From Actinomycetes bacterium (GTDB taxonomy: Bacteria; Actinomycetota; Actinomycetes; Actinomycetales; Cellulomonadaceae), in assembly GCA_023389455.1 (NCBI GenBank), contig JAEWEJ010000131.1:1-14986 (forward strand): DNA of 14,986 nucleotides, in the 5' to 3' direction. Made by a program: the position numbers and the translations under genes. The notes under the pieces were generated by a model. It searched no databases, was not told the DNA's origin, and saw only the letters and a program-made list of their open reading frames with translations. Below are positions 14,584-14,986 of this stretch, in pieces. How positions within the stretch are numbered: position 1 is the stretch's first letter; each line of letters starts with the position of its first letter.

Positions 14584-14605
14584 GCGCGAGGTCGCGGACC
14601 CGCGC
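14584..14605. terminator. Bidirectional hairpin between toxin and thiamine-diphosphate enzyme
   Basis: GCGCG, a bulged A, then GGTC (14584-14593) pairs with GACC and CGCGC (14597-14605, closing the stem) around a GCG loop. It lies in the 71-nt gap between two convergent genes, so it can end both messages. No T tract. Confidence 0.55.
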
Positions 14606-14625
14606 GGCCCGGACGGACCGCCGCC

Positions 14626-14986
14626 TCACCCCTCCTGCTCCGCCGACAGACCTGTCGGGTCGTCGGCCCGCTCGCCGGCGCGCTGGGCGTCGAGCTGCCG
14701 CTCGGCGTTGTCCGGCACCGGCTCCTGCGCCAGCCCGCGACGCATCTGCTCGACCTTCGAGGCCGGCGCGCGTGGCGGCAGCAGCGGGGTGTCGCGGTCG
14801 ACCACGGCGTGCACGACGCACGGCCGGTCGGCGGTCAGCGCGAGGCGCCACGCCTCGGTGACGTCCGCCGGTGCGCTCACCCGCACCGCCGCCAGCCCCA
14901 GCAGCTCGGCGTAGTCGGCGTACGGGAAGGCCGGCACGTCCTGCGAGACGTCGAACCGCGGGTCGCCCTCCATCTCCCGCTGCTCC
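14626..14986 (-). CDS. Thiamine-diphosphate enzyme, C-terminal end (pyruvate oxidase/acetolactate synthase-like), partial
   Basis: Only the last 119 or so residues are in the window; the frame is open to the edge (EQREMEGDP at the border) and the start lies beyond it. The sequence EMEGDPRFDVSQDVP, then FPYADYAELLGLAAVRV and RPCVVHAVVDRDTPLLPP, matches the end of the TPP-binding C-terminal domain of the pyruvate oxidase / acetolactate synthase / benzoylformate decarboxylase superfamily; the EMEGDP form recalls the pyruvate dehydrogenase (quinone)-like group. After PLLPP a charged tail of about 50 residues (rich in Glu, Arg, Asp, Gln) extends further than usual. The ATG at 14973 is internal and not a true start. 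The exact substrate cannot be given without the rest of the gene. Confidence 0.82.
   Translation of the reverse strand, partial: EQREMEGDPRFDVSQDVPAFPYADYAELLGLAAVRVSAPADVTEAWRLALTADRPCVVHAVVDRDTPLLPPRAPASKVEQMRRGLAQEPVPDNAERQLDAQRAGERADDPTGLSAEQEG

Overview
The window is very GC-rich, with an extreme third-position G/C codon bias. It carries LAxTG-type cell-wall sorting, leaderless-looking starts and actinobacterial protein families. This fits a high-GC actinobacterium; a Cellulomonas-like relative is my guess from protein style only, not from any search. I see no tRNA, rRNA, CRISPR array, insertion sequence or prophage.

Layout, left to right. (1) 59-1323: an NADPH-dependent FMN/quinone reductase (minus) and a MarR regulator (plus) diverge around an 8-bp perfect inverted repeat at 690-720. 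This is a classic self-contained redox or aromatic-stress switch. (2) 1398-3255: a GXWXG/DUF4334 protein, then a membrane fatty-acid desaturase with three histidine boxes; their ends may overlap, depending on the desaturase start. (3) 3381-10169: one giant secreted, sortase-anchored surface protein of 2262 aa. It has a signal peptide, an N-terminal domain, a vWA domain with MIDAS residues, about 15 CnaB/SpaA-like modules, a DUF11-like domain, a Thr/Pro linker and an LATTG sorting signal. The module array shows segmental duplication and stretches of perfect DNA identity, so it is expanding or being homogenised. (4) 10219-11815: a class I SAM methyltransferase (minus) divergent from a GNAT acetyltransferase (plus). 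(5) 12047-13480: a 477-aa protein with a PD-(D/E)XK nuclease-like N-terminal domain and a large domain of unknown function. (6) 13653-13895: a possible small membrane protein. (7) 13905-14554: a Phd/YefM antitoxin and VapC-type PIN toxin pair, overlapping by 16 nt, with a tandem ATCTGATT repeat in its promoter. (8) 14626-14986: the C-terminal end of a thiamine-diphosphate enzyme (minus), cut by the window edge.

Hairpins fill most gene ends (3262, 10197, 11834, 13481, 14584); none has a strong U tract, as is common in actinobacteria. Three genes (marR-type, methyltransferase, antitoxin) have a TANNNT box 6-7 nt before the ATG and no clear Shine-Dalgarno, which suggests leaderless transcripts.

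The most interesting objects are the giant adhesin, whose modules nearly all keep a Lys/Glu/Asn isopeptide set plus a Cys pair, and the orphan PD-(D/E)XK protein. No sortase or partner pilin gene lies in the window.
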